A DNA stretch of 64,000 bases from Quillaja saponaria (GCA_029379385.1 CM055608.1:30130350-30194349), one strand, 5' to 3'; shown: positions 1 through 12,278, counted from the stretch's first letter. The notes: generated from the sequence alone by a model not told the origin. A program made the numbers and translations.

Positions 1-81
1 AAAAACATACCCAGAAGAAAATAAAAACGAAACCACCAAACAGAAGAAAGGAAATGAAGCATTCTTGCATGATACTATTAC

Positions 82-134
82 CTGTGTTGCAGTTTTTCAA
101 AATCCTCTCTTCTCGGAGTTGCAGAGTCTTCCAT
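82..134 (-). CDS. 5' coding exon of an unrecognised gene (partial)
   Basis: Read on the minus strand, an ATG at 134 opens a 53-base reading frame, MEDSATPRREDFEKLQHR, that ends at a consensus donor (CACAG|GTAATAG). The rest of the gene would lie to the left of position 1. The region just upstream (about 140-160) carries a CCCTAA-type motif on the minus strand, which is common near plant promoters of housekeeping genes. The peptide is charged and I do not recognise its family. The evidence is only a start codon, an open frame and a splice donor, so a 5' UTR exon or chance frame is possible. Confidence 0.4.
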
Positions 135-1002
135 TGGTTGGAGGGTTAGGGCGTGAAAGAAGACAATAATGGCTGAATTCGCCCGCAAAGGTGGGAAAAT
201 TGAAAGCCTATGTTATTAATGTTCATTTGTAACAAATAAGTTCTACTTTTAAAAACATTTTTAATGAAATATTTTTATCTAGTTATAGTATATTTTATCT
301 AAGCGCCATGATCGTATGGATCAATTCTAATACACCAAGATTATGAAGACCAATTTTGTAAACGTATAAAAGTTATGTTTAAAATATTTTTATCGATTAA
401 ACTAAACAGTGAATTAATAAAATAATTTTATCAATTAAATTATCAAATAAATAATATAATTAAAATTATTATAAAACTTGTTTTAATAATTAACATTCTT
501 ACACCATGCAGCGTACAAAAGAAAAACCAGTCCTGCTAAAGTGTTCTTGTTTGGTCTGTGAAGATAATAATCATATAATTCTGAAAGCATCCCATCGATC
601 CAAGAACTATAGGAAAACAAATTACAGAGAGATAGAAGTTCGAATGTCAAATGTGAGGGCTATTGCAACCAAAGCCCCTACTGGATTTCTCATTACCGTG
701 CGTATATTTTGTAGATATATGTTCAGAAAGAAAGAATGATTTACTATTACAAATATGGTGCATTATGGCCAGCGTTTGTGCTCTTGTTTTGTGCACATCA
801 GAGGTCACAATTTTACAACGCCAAACTCTGATTTAACTTTGGAAGATTGACTACAAAATGAACAAAACTAATACAAACAATTACAATCTGATACAGACAA
901 CTGTACGTCCCTGGATGACATTTAAAACGTGCGGGCATTTCTGTCATCATGGAACACCCCAATCCTATCTGGAAGGCCAGCAACCTCAGCACTGTTCATA
1001 AT

Positions 1003-3604
1003 CTAAAGGATAGAACATGAGCATGGATTCAGCTTCTGCATGTCTTCTTGATTTTTCTCTACAATATGACCCAAAGGAAGAAATATGACATTACGAGGAA
1101 CGTCACAAAATTTTAAGATGCCATAATGTGCATAATTCTAAATATTTGACAAAGCAGAAGAAAAACCCAACCTATATTACTTAAAAGGATAAATGAATCT
1201 GAAACTAGGTTAACATACTTAGATCACAGCAAATATTAGAGACTATAATTTGAATCTTACTCGATTTCTTTTTCTTACAGATAAAGTGACCACCTTTTTC
1301 AGTCAATTAGAATATTTGAAAATTTCTACTCAGCGAAGTCCTCAAATCAATACCAAGCCCTTCTTCAGTACCCCAAAATTTATGATTAAGATGTGAAGTT
1401 ATCAATGATTTGCCTTTTATTATCAACAATCATATGTTATTATTGATCATTTAATATATCTGAAAACATGATTTATACGATTCAGTAAAAGCCGAGGAAG
1501 GTTCCTTCTGAAACAACACTTGAATATCTGAAATATGCAAAGGAACAATTACACGAGTAACAACAAAAGACACTTCACTTTCTGAATTAATTGAAGATGT
1601 AACAACACAGAAGGATAAATCTAGAACTATAGTTGGTAAGTTTTTTGTAAATAAACCAAAAACAAAAGACTCCAACTCTTACTAGCTTCACAAGATCAAA
1701 CAAGGTTTTCATAAATATACGTGCCTTTCTATAAGTAGAAACAAACAGAGAAAATAATACAGCTATGCCACTAAAAATAATGCCTGATGCATAATCAAAA
1801 GCTCTTTGTCAGTTCCCCCAACATAAGTTAATCTTTTCCCATATGCTGATAAATAAATCTACTAGATACTGTTTGCTTCTCAAAAAAAATTTTGTTTATG
1901 GGACATGAAGAAGGGGGTGTTGAGAGCAACTGCAACAGTTGTATAGAAAATTTAAAAAAGGGAACTGGATGAATCATTTCAGGAAAATTTATCATTTGCA
2001 AGGTAACTACTGAATTACAAATCCAAGTGTACTTAATAACTGATGCAGATATGAAGATTGGACAAACCTGTTTTCTTTTTAGCTACAGGAGGCTGTACTA
2101 CAACATGCATGGTAATAATTCCACCAGGAACATCACCAAAGGTTATCCTGGATTCAGCTAGAGTCTTGCTGTTCTCCAGAATTTTTCCAGCATGTATAAG
2201 TTTTACATCACTGACTGACTTTGGTATCACTGTCTTACCTGTAAACAAGGCTACATATAAAACTAAGCCAAAGATATCGATAAAGGCAAACACTAATGAG
2301 GGAAACAGCTCCTTCAATTCTACAAGCAATCTGAGACTAAATTAAACTTAACCATCAAACAATGCAGACAGAAAACATGCTGTTCTGCAAGGTGTCTAGA
2401 CTCTAGAAAGATAGGAGAAAAAGAGCTTTCACTGTGTCAATACCCTGACCAAGTAGTTGCTTGCAATATTTTCAGGCAGGCACTTCATCGCTTGTGTACG
2501 TTATGGTCCAAATATTACGAATTTTGAATCACATATAATCAATTCCTCAGATAATAGCAAGAAGAACTAAGAAGATTAAATCAAATGAGCTAGAAGCAAT
2601 TGATGCCACCACTGTAATAATAAGCAAATCATTACCCAAATATTAATATTTTTCATTACTAAAACTATCTGTGGATACTGGTAATAGGTCATTTGATCTG
2701 GTGTAACCTCTTCATATGCATGCTTCATTTATTTTACTTTGTTCCAGTTCAAATGTTGAATAGAATGGTCTCAGGTTCCCCCCCCCCCCCCCCCCCCCCC
2801 CAAGATAACTGAAAGTACAAGAAAACAAAATTAATGTCTTATTGACAATGACAAAAGTATTGTATTTGTATCTAAGATATTGTTCAGTTAAATCTGTATT
2901 GTATTATAGCTATCTTTTACTAGTACAATCATTTTCTTTACTCCTTTAGGAACTAGTCTATTCAATTCTACATATGCAACTGATCATACTCTGTAGAGCA
3001 AACTTCTGTAAAGAAGCTGGTACCAGTGTAACTTAGACAATCTCGACAATAAATCAAACAACTGTGTCAAAGGACTCAACTGTGGATATCGTGCGACATG
3101 CCTCAAAGTGTCAAATTTTCTATTCTACAAGGAATTCCACCATTTTGGAGTGTATCATAGCTATTTATGGTCATATACATTTTGTTGTTTCAGCATAGGC
3201 ATACTAGTTAAGCAATGAACTGAGCTGTTTTATGTTTGCCACCCTTCCAGGCAACAGAGATGGTTACTTTAACTTGTCACATCAATCACCAGTAGATCAG
3301 TCTAAATGTCTAACAATAACTAAGTATTAGCTCATTATGCATCAGATTGTGCAATAAATAATCAAACAGTATGGACCACAAATAGAAATGATGAATTGTA
3401 ACAGTCTAGAATTAACCTCAACATACGCTTTTTCGAAAGACATCAAATATGAGATGGCTAACCTTGAGGCCACTCAGCAACTAGCCTTTGCTTAAGAGTA
3501 CCAACTGTCATAGATGATGAGTAACTACTCTGGGCTATATCTGTTCCATCGTATATGCGGAATTTAAGTTCAATACAATCCTCTCCTTCAGCCATAACAG
3601 ACAT
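1003..3604 (-). CDS. MUB: Membrane-anchored ubiquitin-fold protein (MUB)
   Basis: Three exons on the minus strand: 3604-3463, 2238-2068 and 1058-1003, giving 122 residues, the usual MUB size. The start (MSVMAEGEDC) is fixed by an in-frame stop seven codons upstream. The protein is a ubiquitin-like fold: exon 1 has the LKFRIYDGTDI strand and the LKQRLVAEWPQ helix, exon 2 has VKLIHAGKILENSKTL and GGIITMHVVVQPP. It ends in CSCSIL: a CaaX box (CSIL) for prenylation, where the terminal Leu favours geranylgeranylation, and a nearby Cys that may be palmitoylated. MUBs do not conjugate to substrates. They sit on the plasma membrane and recruit group VI ubiquitin-conjugating enzymes (family knowledge). 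All splice phases agree. A GT-bearing stretch near 4258-4310 may be a 5' UTR exon. A 24-C run (2778-2801) lies in intron 1. Confidence 0.92.
2778..2801. repeat. 24-base poly-C homopolymer
   Basis: Twenty-four consecutive C (G on the gene strand) lie inside intron 1 of the MUB gene. The length is unstable in sequencing, so the true number of bases is uncertain. Confidence 0.9.
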
Positions 3605-5731
3605 TCTCCTCTTTTTCCAAGCTTATTATAATAAAGTAGTAATTCCAGTGTAAAAATTAGGCCACACCCTAATCAGCTGCAAAATAAATCCCATTGCTCC
3701 AAACTTAAGTTCATGTTCATACAATTCTATCTAGATTTTTGTAAACAAAGCAAACAAGATTAAGAAAGAAATTGATCCTTATTCATTTATTGCTTAAGTT
3801 TTTCATTTTCAAGATCATAATGAATTTCATAAAGAATTGATTCTATAGAAAACAAACGAAGCTATTGATTTAATTCGTGATTGACCTGTAGGTGACATAT
3901 CCTACGAAAGAAATACGATTCGAGGTAATTACACAAACTAGCAGTCTAGCACAGTAGAAAACCCTAGATTCCGTATAATTACACAAACAAAGAAAATTGA
4001 CTTAAGCCATAGATTTATCATCATATCACGCATAACAGTGGCGAACACTGACCTAAAGCAATCGTGGCTTCGCAAATTTCTTGGACTGAAGTCAGATTCT
4101 TTGCTTTTCTAATTTTCTTTTTGCACTTAATTTCCTTGGCAACCAAACATATTTTACAGACAGAATCCAAGGGAACGTGAAAATAAAGAATTGACGCGTA
4201 GAAATTTAGGAATGCACACAGAGTGAGAGAGATAGAGAGGGAAGAGAGAGACAGTACCTGATCAAGAAGCCATTAATGGAGGTCGCAGGATCAGTCAACT
4301 TGGAGAGCTGAATCGATGTTGCCCAGTATTTTTGCCAATTATCACTTATATAATTGAGTTTTAAATTATGTATAAGTTGTCTTTAATATAAATTATTTGT
4401 AATATAAATACATACTTAACTGCGTGTTGTGTATTAAATAATTGGGTAGTTGATTATTTTCTATTATATTGTTGAAAAAGATATTTTACTTAATATTACT
4501 ATATATTTAATTATAAGCACTAAACATAAGCATTGAAGTATTATTATTATTATTTTTAAATATTATGACAAATTAAAAGATAACTTATTGATAATTGAAA
4601 AAAATTAACAAAACAATGATATCTATGTCATTTAATTATAATCAAAAAAACTATATTATAATGAAATATTAATATCAGTCATTCACTTACCCAATAGGTA
4701 TGTAGGAGTAATTCTTTCACTAATATTTTTACCAAAAATATTATCATCGAGAGAGTTGGTTCAATGACAAATTATTCAGTTTTGATTCAACCAAAAAAAA
4801 AAACTATTCAGTTTTGACATTATAATCTTAAATTTAACTTATGTGTCATCTAAAATAATTTTGTTTTCACATTAAATAATTATATAAGAAAATACATTAT
4901 ACTTGTATTTTATACATAAAAAAAGAAAACAAGGGAAAAAAAAAAAAAAAAACCATTCAAAACCAACACCAACTGCATACCATTATCTATTGCCAAAAAA
5001 AAAAAAAAGACAAATATGGTTGCGTACTTGCATTAGAATTAGTTACTTTACCCTACAAGCCAAGTGAGTTGGTATGCACGGGTCGGGTTGGACTAGGGTA
5101 AGAGATGGGCTCTTGGACCTGACCATGACCATAAAGCTGGGGGACGTTACAGGTGTAACCACATCGTACTGTTACAAAAGTGGGAAATGGATTAAAAGGG
5201 GAAGCTTTTTTTGATGTGCCAGACTTCCTCCCAAATTCAAGAGGAATGGAAGCTTAAGCAAATATGACCCACTTCTACTTAGCTTTACCAGAATCAGATT
5301 GATGGAATATGTAGTTTATAAAAAGAAAAAACTTGAGGAGGAAGAGTAAGAGAAGGCACTGTTATTCCTATTTAAGCATCATTCAACTTTTTGAGGTGAG
5401 ATCTGCAGTATTATAATACTGTGCTATTCCTTCTATGAATATTTATTTGCATGTATGCCCACAATCTTGTTTGTTGAATACTTGGATTATGTCATTATGG
5501 GTATAAGATAGTACAATTGGCTTAGTTTTTTCTCTCAATAATTGAATTAGGCTAAGACCATCATTATCATGTTCAACTCCCGCAGAGAATTATTGATGTA
5601 GAATGTAGATAGAAAGTGATTGAATAGAAAAGGCAGATACATTTTGGTGTTGCAAAACACTCCTATTCCTTTCACAAAAGAAACTCATACTTTGAAAAGT
5701 CAACATCCCATATCACATAGGTGCTTGAAAG
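3605..5731. other. MUB upstream region and AT-rich intergenic DNA
   Basis: The first 700 bases probably hold the MUB promoter and 5' UTR; a GA-rich tract lies near 4221-4253. The rest is AT-rich with A-runs near 4938-4952 and 4995-5008. I see no convincing reading frame. The left flank of the Copia element (about 5690-5731) looks like an older repeat into which the element inserted. Confidence 0.5.
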
Positions 5732-5900
5732 TGTAAATGGATATAAGAGAAAGGGTTGTAGCTTGAATGAATCAAATGCTACACCCAGTAAAAGAGAGTA
5801 AGAAAAGTACTACATATAACCAATGTGGGACTAATAATAATATAAACTATTCAACATAAACTATTCTAATAACCAATGTGGAACATAAACTATTCTAACA
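5732..5900 (-). repeat. 3' LTR of the Copia element
   Basis: This 169-base copy matches 7451-7634 with a gap of about 15 bases and scattered changes. It contains the repeated AACTATTC...ACCAATGTG segments. On the element strand it is preceded by a purine tract (GAGAGAGAG at 5901-5910), the expected polypurine tract. Confidence 0.85.
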
Positions 5901-5931
5901 CTCTCTCTCAAGCTAAAGCATATATATCATA

Positions 5932-6225
5932 TGTTCCAAGCTTGTTACAAATATAATGAAGACGAGCACCTCCTAGAGACTTAGTAAACAAATATGCCAA
6001 CTGATCTTCAGATTTCACATATGCAGTTTTAATTGTATTATCTATAAGTTTTTATCGAACAAAATGATAGTCAACTTCTGTTCTAAGTTTGTTACAAATA
6101 TAATGAAGACGAGCACTTCCCAGGGACTTAGTAAACAAATCTGTCAACTGATCTTCAGATTTCACATATACAGTTTTAATTGTATTATCCATAAGTTTTT
6201 CTCGAACAAAATGACAGTCAACTTC
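5932..6225 (-). repeat. 147-bp imperfect tandem duplication at the 3' end of pol
   Basis: Units 5932-6078 and 6079-6225 align base for base with an offset of 147, a multiple of three. The duplicated part is the end of RNase H and adjoining 3' sequence (the [23 protein letters not shown] region), so pol carries its tail twice. Confidence 0.8.
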
Positions 6226-7169
6226 TATATGCTTTGTTCGCTCATGAAAAACGGGATTAGAAGCTATATGCAATGCAGCTTGGTTATCACAAATAAGCTC
6301 CATAGGCTGAGAATGTGTGAATCCTAGCTCTTCCAACAAGTTTTTCAACCAAACCAACTCTGCAGTAGTTTGAGTCATGGCTTTGTATTCAGACTCAGCA
6401 CTAAACCTTGAAATAATAGTCTGTTTTTTACTTTTCCAGGAAACAAGGTTTCCTCCCAAAAAGACACAATACCCTGTAGTGGATCTCCTGACAAATGGAC
6501 AACTAACCCAACCCAATCTGCGTCACTGTATCTCTGAATCAAAGTATGACCATGATTCTTATATATTAACCCCTTACCAGATGCAATTTTGAGATACCTC
6601 AGAATATGAATAATTGCATTCCAGTGAGAAGTTCGAGGTTGAGCCATAAATTGACTAACTATACTAGCTGCAAAAGATATGTCATGTCGGGTCACTGTCA
6701 GATAATTCAGCTTTCTCACTAGACGTCTATATTGTTCATGATCTGATAATAGCTCTCCCTCATTTGGTATAAGTTTAGTGTTGGGATCCATTGGAGTATC
6801 AATAGGCTTTGACCCCAGCATACCCGTATCACTCAATAAATCAAGACAATATTTTTTTTGAGAAAGATAAATATCCTGTTGTGATATAGCAATCTCAATA
6901 CCCAATAAGTACTTTAATTGTCCCAAATCCTTTGTTTGGAATTTGGACTGCAAGAAAGATTTCAAACTTTGAATTCCCTGACTATCATCACCTGTAATGA
7001 CAATATCATCAACATACACAATTAATAATATTTTATTAATAGATGAATGGCGGTAGAAAACAGAATGATCCACTTTACATCTCTGAAGACCGAAGCTCAG
7101 CACCACTTCACTAAACCTACCAAACCAAGCTACAGGAGATTGCTTCAAACCATACAAAGATTTCTTCAA
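6052..7169 (-). pseudogene. Copia pol fragment: reverse transcriptase and RNase H, frameshifted
   Basis: The reading frame from 7169 begins KKSLYGLKQSP and contains the reverse transcriptase active site YVDD (YVDDIVITGDD), followed by the LLGIEI and DTPMDPN blocks typical of Copia. After SDADW near 6505 the frame breaks. Homology continues in another frame (6516-6052) with [13 protein letters not shown], the RNase H AESEY motif, [14 protein letters not shown] and DLFTKSLG. The N-terminal half of pol (protease, integrase and early reverse transcriptase) is missing. It is a relic with no coding capacity for a full polyprotein. Confidence 0.88.
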
Positions 7170-7438
7170 CCTTCTCTGCTACTGCGCGTAGTCTTCAAGA
7201 GCCACCCACTGTGACTGCTTGTAGGGGCGCGTGACAAGGTATTTTCCGACGATTTTCCTGGGACCGACAGATCGGAGGCTTCCGAGTCTTCCTGCGGTGG
7301 TGGATGGCCAAAATACGCGCCGAAGAGTAGACTTCTAGACTGGGCAGCTACTCTTGATGATAATTTTCTAATTTTTCGGTGACCTGAAAATTATGGGTGA
7401 TATGGTTTTATGTAAAGGTTAGGGTTTTGGACCGAATT

Positions 7439-7450
7439 GCTCTGATACCA
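7439..7450 (-). other. Primer-binding site (initiator tRNA-Met type)
   Basis: On the element strand TGGTATCAGAGC follows directly after the 5' LTR end (ACA at 7451). This is the standard Copia primer-binding site, complementary to the 3' end of plant initiator methionine tRNA. Confidence 0.88.
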
Positions 7451-7634
7451 TGTAAATGGATATAAGAGAAAAGGTTGTAGCTTGAATGAATCAAATGCTA
7501 TACCTATAGATTTTATTTATAGTAAAAAAGAGTAAAGAAAGTACCACATACAACCAATGTGGGACTAATAACAATATAAACTATTCAACATAAACTATTC
7601 TAATAACCAATGTGAGACATAAACTATTCTAACA
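7451..7634 (-). repeat. 5' LTR of the Copia element
   Basis: This is a 184-base terminal repeat. It matches 5732-5900 and abuts the primer-binding site. Confidence 0.86.
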
Positions 7635-10018
7635 TAAAGTAATTATTAGTAGTTGACCTTGTGGGTTACATACACTTTCTTCAATATCAGGATCTCCCAT
7701 AGGTGATGTGGGTTTTTTGGAGACCCAGTCCATCACGCTGCTATCAGCATCCTCTAGAATCGTCCTCGTCAAGCCTTTCCAGAGGCCCAGCTCATTACGT
7801 TACCATTCTCCGAAGGAGGGGATACCATCAGTAACACCCTTAAGTCCAGGAGACCCAATTACCTTTAGAAGTTAAAAACTCACATCACATGAATTAGGGT
7901 TAAAAAACTAACTAGAAGATATTTAGTGGTTGACCCTTGTAGGTTATATATACTTTCCTCTCTTTTTTTTCCCAACCAATATGAGACTTCCTCTCTCTTG
8001 GGAGTATTACAGAGGCTATATGTTATACGGTGTTCACTGACAGAGAAGGTAATATCTCAGTGGTTTGAATCCATTCTAGGATCAGTTCATTTGAAAGATA
8101 CAAAATTTCTTCTACGGGTCACATAAATTGGGGACGGGCAAGTGGGGAGGTGGGGGGACCAATCATTGCTGGAATGGTTGCAGGGTCCAACTTACTAGAA
8201 TCTGGAATAATGTACCAAGGGTTACCGTCACTCGAAATTAAAACAATATTTGTTTCTACTTCTTGATAATTTGTGTTCTTTTATCATGTCTAGTGTAATT
8301 AAGGCCTTGGGTTATGCTAAGGTTTAGAGAGTAGCTTGTCAACTCATGTGTAGAGTAATTAAGTGCATTTTGCTACAAGCTTTAAGAAGTTCAATTTATA
8401 AACCTGTTTAACTGCTAGCTGGTAGGTGTTGACTGAATAGCCGGCCAATATTAAGCCGTATAAGGGAAATTGACAACCCTGATTTTATTTCCATAGATGT
8501 AAGTACTTCAAGTCAGTAATATCAACCCTCAATTATTACACTCCATGCAGCCTGCAGAAATGCTTGATCACTCAAACGAACAGAAAATTTGCAGAGCATG
8601 TCATATTTGATGGTCCCGGACTCCCGTATTCAAAGTTGTGTAATATATGTATAAATCCTCAGTTTCCTCCTCAAGTTACTTATTACAACTCGAGGAGCTT
8701 GAGGTGAAATTGAGTAGTTTTCTTTTTAAACATGTTACTATCTAAAATTTGACTACAGGAATATTGCCGGGATGCTAGATTTCCTTAGTCTGGGAGTGTC
8801 TGTGGATGGATTTATTTTTAGTTTCATTGAGCATGAAGCATGCTCTTCCCCGTTGACAGTGACTTGTGATTTGTGAATGCCTGCCTACTGCTGGTGGGAG
8901 AAAAAGAAGGAATATAATTAAATACAAGAGAAAAAAAAAGCAAGGAATGTAATACCTTTCTTTATCTAAGATAAAGTTGGAGAATCCATAGCCTTGTGTT
9001 GGAAAAGATGAGAATTTTCCTTCCAACTTTTTGCTTATGAACAAATTTAATTGGGATCTGAAAAGTTAAAGTATCTGCACTTTATTTAGTTTTTCCTTTT
9101 TCAGGTGGTCTCAATATTCTTTTCTCCTTCTATTTTTTGGTGATTTGAATTTTGAAATGCTTTCAATTTTATATTGTCATTTCTGGTCCATAGAGAACTC
9201 ACCACATGCCAGTTTTTCATATGAAAACGTGAAAAACGTTAGCCAAGATTTGTTAGAATCTTGGGAGTTGAGATCTCGAGTCATTTAATGTGTCTGTGAA
9301 TTGGTCAAGGCATAATCACTATGGTTTTCATTATACTAAAATATTTTTGAGACATGTTTATGCTGATAGGATTTAGTGCTTGCAGAAAATTTTCTGGTAA
9401 TATCATGCAGCCTTGCAGGTACCGGACTTTCCAATGTCGTGATTATTGATTAAAGCATCACATATTATTGTCTTGAATGTTTGTGTCTCGCAGAAGAGCA
9501 ATTTTGTTTTGTTTTTCTTTTCGTGGGGATGGAGGAGCTTGCTATGATTTATAAATGGTGCAATATTCAGATATGCTCTGTAACAGTATTTTATACTCCT
9601 TTCATGTTAGCCGTTTTTTTTCGCCAGTTTATGTTAGCCTTGGTGGAGGAGCTTGCTGTGATTTACAAATGGTGCAATCTTCGGATATGTTCTGTAACAG
9701 TACTTTATACTCCTTTTATGTTAGCCATTTTTTTCCCCAGTTTATGTTAGCCTAAAATAACTGCCAGTTAGAAATCAAATCTCGGGAAGCATATTTATAA
9801 TCTGATGCATTCATTAGGATAACAATAAAAACATAGGGTTCATACAGCTACCTTCATTAAGAATGTGCAACAGATAACATGCTATTGCTAATTAAATGCT
9901 AAAAAGTACTTCACACATAAAATACTACATAGACAACTCAGTACTAAACTTCCTACATTACTAATTGATGCCAGTTTATTCTTCCCACAAGGTAAGGGAA
10001 CATGTTTTATGCTCCCGT
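7635..10018. other. Intergenic region with old repeat fragments
   Basis: A pair of similar segments (GTTGACC-TTGT-GGTTA near 7652 and 7929) with CCAAT-GAGACT motifs suggests the remains of an older LTR-like repeat around the Copia insertion. A 114-bp tandem repeat lies at 9531-9752. I see no supported gene in the rest. Confidence 0.45.
9531..9752. repeat. 114-bp tandem repeat, two copies
   Basis: GGAGGAGCTTGCT begins at 9531 and again at 9645. The two units (9531-9644 and 9645-9752) stay aligned throughout with few changes. The period is a multiple of three, which keeps a frame open across both, but the peptide resembles nothing known. Confidence 0.85.
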
Positions 10019-10327
10019 TCACGCTAGAGCAGCCTGATATGGTTGCAGCAGTGTATTCAGTTTACCACTTAGGTGGAGGGACATGACTTCATTAGTGGAC
10101 CCCACCAACGTTCCTCCGATGAATACAGCTGGTACTGGTGGAGTACATCCCATCCCAATTAGAGCTTTCTCCATTTCCCTTCCTTCAGGTTCATGGTCAA
10201 TTTCATGAACCACAGGGCTAACCCTGAGTTCTTGAAATAGAAAGTTGACTGCATAGCTGAGGCAGCATGAGCTCTTGCTGAATATTACCACCCCATTTTC
10301 TGAGGCCAGTTTCATCACCTTGTCCAT
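10019..10327 (-). CDS. CC-type glutaredoxin, CCLS active site (GRXC12/13/14-like)
   Basis: A single exon of 102 residues, full length for the land-plant-specific CC-type (ROXY) class. The start MDKVMKLASENGVVIFSKSS leads to the active site CCLS at residues 21-24. Later motifs are the PAVFIGG cis-Pro loop and GSTNEVMSLHLSG of the glutathione-binding region. It ends in PYQAALA instead of the A[L/I]W[L/V] tail of many ROXYs. The CCLS motif and a PY-ending tail are what I recall for Arabidopsis GRXC12/13/14. Members of this class bind TGA bZIP factors in the nucleus and act as transcriptional co-regulators in nitrate or stress responses (family knowledge). The L-x-x-LL motif (LNTLL) is present. 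A TATA box lies about 260 bases upstream. Confidence 0.93.
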   Translation of the reverse strand: MDKVMKLASENGVVIFSKSSCCLSYAVNFLFQELRVSPVVHEIDHEPEGREMEKALIGMGCTPPVPAVFIGGTLVGSTNEVMSLHLSGKLNTLLQPYQAALA

Positions 10328-10585
10328 CTTGATAAACCCTGATCACGTATGTCTTCCAAATACGTGCAAACTTCTTTTTGGTGACAAAAGTAAGGATGAA
10401 GATAGGAAATGTAGTCTAATGTAAAATATATTTCTGGTTTACCGTGTACTTTATTAGAACTTCAAAACCATCCGATCGAATCCTAACTGAATTCGATCTA
10501 ATGGTTATATGAAGATGGATACCGTGATGGAGAAAAGAAATTTTATGAAGCTTGAGTCTATTTGAATTTGAGCTCTTATACTAGG

Positions 10586-10595
10586 CTATTTATAG
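10586..10595 (-). promoter_or_regulatory. TATA box of the CCLS glutaredoxin
   Basis: CTATAAATAG on the minus strand, about 260 bases before the start codon at 10327. The sequence is a perfect plant TATA consensus. Confidence 0.6.
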
Positions 10596-12278
10596 AGACA
10601 GCTTCGTGTGAAGTGTGAGCTTCTTTGAACAAAGACAATGTGCTCTTTAGATGCCAACTACCAAGGAATTCTTTTTATGATAAAGACTAATGTGTACCGA
10701 ATAGGCTGAACAAGTTGGCAGACATGATATTTTATGTGCATTATGCATATAAATCAATTCAGTATACAAGCTCCAAGTCCATAGCCATCTGATATTAGGA
10801 CTGATTTGTACACAGATACACGAAAACAATATGATCCTAAGGTCAAGTTAATGCAAGAGATTTTTGTCATACGTGTACTGCGCCTATTGACCACTTCTTA
10901 AACTTCTGTAGATTTTATGGAAATAGAGAATATTTCTGTGTAAACACAACAAAAGTAGAAAATTAATAGTCCTGTCAATTTATACCAGATTCTCACAATC
11001 AACTGCTTTGAATCCTTGTACAGAAAGATCCGAAATGGCTTTCAGTGGGCGGTGGCTGTGATTCTTTGAGGAGCACCCACCAACTTGAAGGATTCCTTCT
11101 GACACAGAAACAAGCAGCCTGGGAGGTTCAGTTCATCTATAGTAATGTCATGCTCCATACAGTTGTCTCGCATGTGAAGATGATCACATGGATGAATGCA
11201 TGTGCGAGATTACAGGGGTGAAAAAACTATTTTGTTTGAGAACAAAGTGGAATCAATCCCCCCTTTCTTGTAACAAGCTAACAAAACATTATCTTGATAT
11301 TCATCATTATTACTATAACAGCATAGCATTATTATCTCCCATGGGTTGTCTACATGCACATACATGCATTTACTTTTAATTTCATGATTTGTTAGCTCAT
11401 CAAATACTTTGCATCTGTAATAGATTGTAGTGCATAAGAATCCCTTTGTCTGAATAACTCTGAGAAATTTTAATCAATTTAGGGGATCATGTCTATTCTT
11501 ACTTTACACGTGTTGAAGCCAGATAGGAAAATTCCTGCTTTCTGGATATAAAGGAATACAAGGGAAACAAGAAAAGCGTTATAGCATCACCTTTTTGTCT
11601 AAACCTTAGGGAAGCATGCACGTGCCTGACTACAGAATTTGAAATATTGCAGAACTTGCTAAGTGATGCTATTATCTCTTGCACCAGGTACCGAAATTGA
11701 GTGGGAATGGAACCAGACTGTTGTGGAATCAGCACTATTGATATATAAACTCATCGGCACATATATACTTGGGGATACCTGTCAGTTTCCTTTCAGTAAG
11801 TGGATAAATTTTTCTTTGGAGAACCTTATTTTTTTATTTTTTTTACTCATTTAAAAAAGAAAAGAAAAATGATGCTCTTTAGAGATTATTTTAATTTCAG
11901 TTTTGCTTGCAATAAAGTAGAATAAACTGTCATGAAATTTGATAGGAGAGTTTATTTGAAGCATGTCTTCTCATTGTCTAGAGAGATAGAAATGAACACC
12001 ATAAAGTTAAACCTGCCTTATATTAGTGTGTATAACTTTCTTCTGATGTGTTGAATTGTCATAGCAGTAATGGCTGTATCAAACTTGCAGAAAACAGTAA
12101 ACACTGAAATCTACTTCCACAGAAAGTTTTGTTTTGGTATACTGTCTAACCAGGACACTCAAGAAAAACCTAGGGTGTCCCTATCCGTGTACGACAATTT
12201 TTTTCACATGGTATTGGAGGTATTTTCATACTACTACAGCTGCACAAACTAAGGTAGTATGGAGCTCGTTCATGATTA
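10596..12278. other. Intergenic region between two glutaredoxins
   Basis: This holds the distal promoter of the CCLS gene and the 3' flank of the CCMC gene. Only short chance frames are visible; I see no further gene. Confidence 0.5.

Larger units (their letters stand above)
5732..7634 (-). mobile_element. Internally deleted Ty1/Copia LTR retrotransposon
   Basis: The element reads on the minus strand: 5' LTR (7634-7451), a primer-binding site, a short non-coding leader, a truncated pol (reverse transcriptase and RNase H), a polypurine tract and the 3' LTR (5900-5732). Both LTRs start TG and end CA on the element strand. The flanks are gaaag on the left and taaag on the right, a likely five-base target duplication with one mismatch. 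Gag, protease and integrase are absent: leader sequence runs directly into the reverse transcriptase near 7175-7195. Pol also has a frameshift. The copy is only 1.9 kb and cannot be autonomous. The two LTRs differ in length (169 versus 184 bases), so insertion is not very recent. Confidence 0.88.

Noticed and set aside
506..739. A 77-codon plus-strand frame downstream of MUB
   Set aside because: It lies in the 3' flank of MUB in AT-rich DNA and has no recognisable domain or splice support.
9481..9755. Two overlapping plus-strand frames
   Set aside because: Their length comes from the 114-bp tandem repeat, and there is no sign of a protein family.
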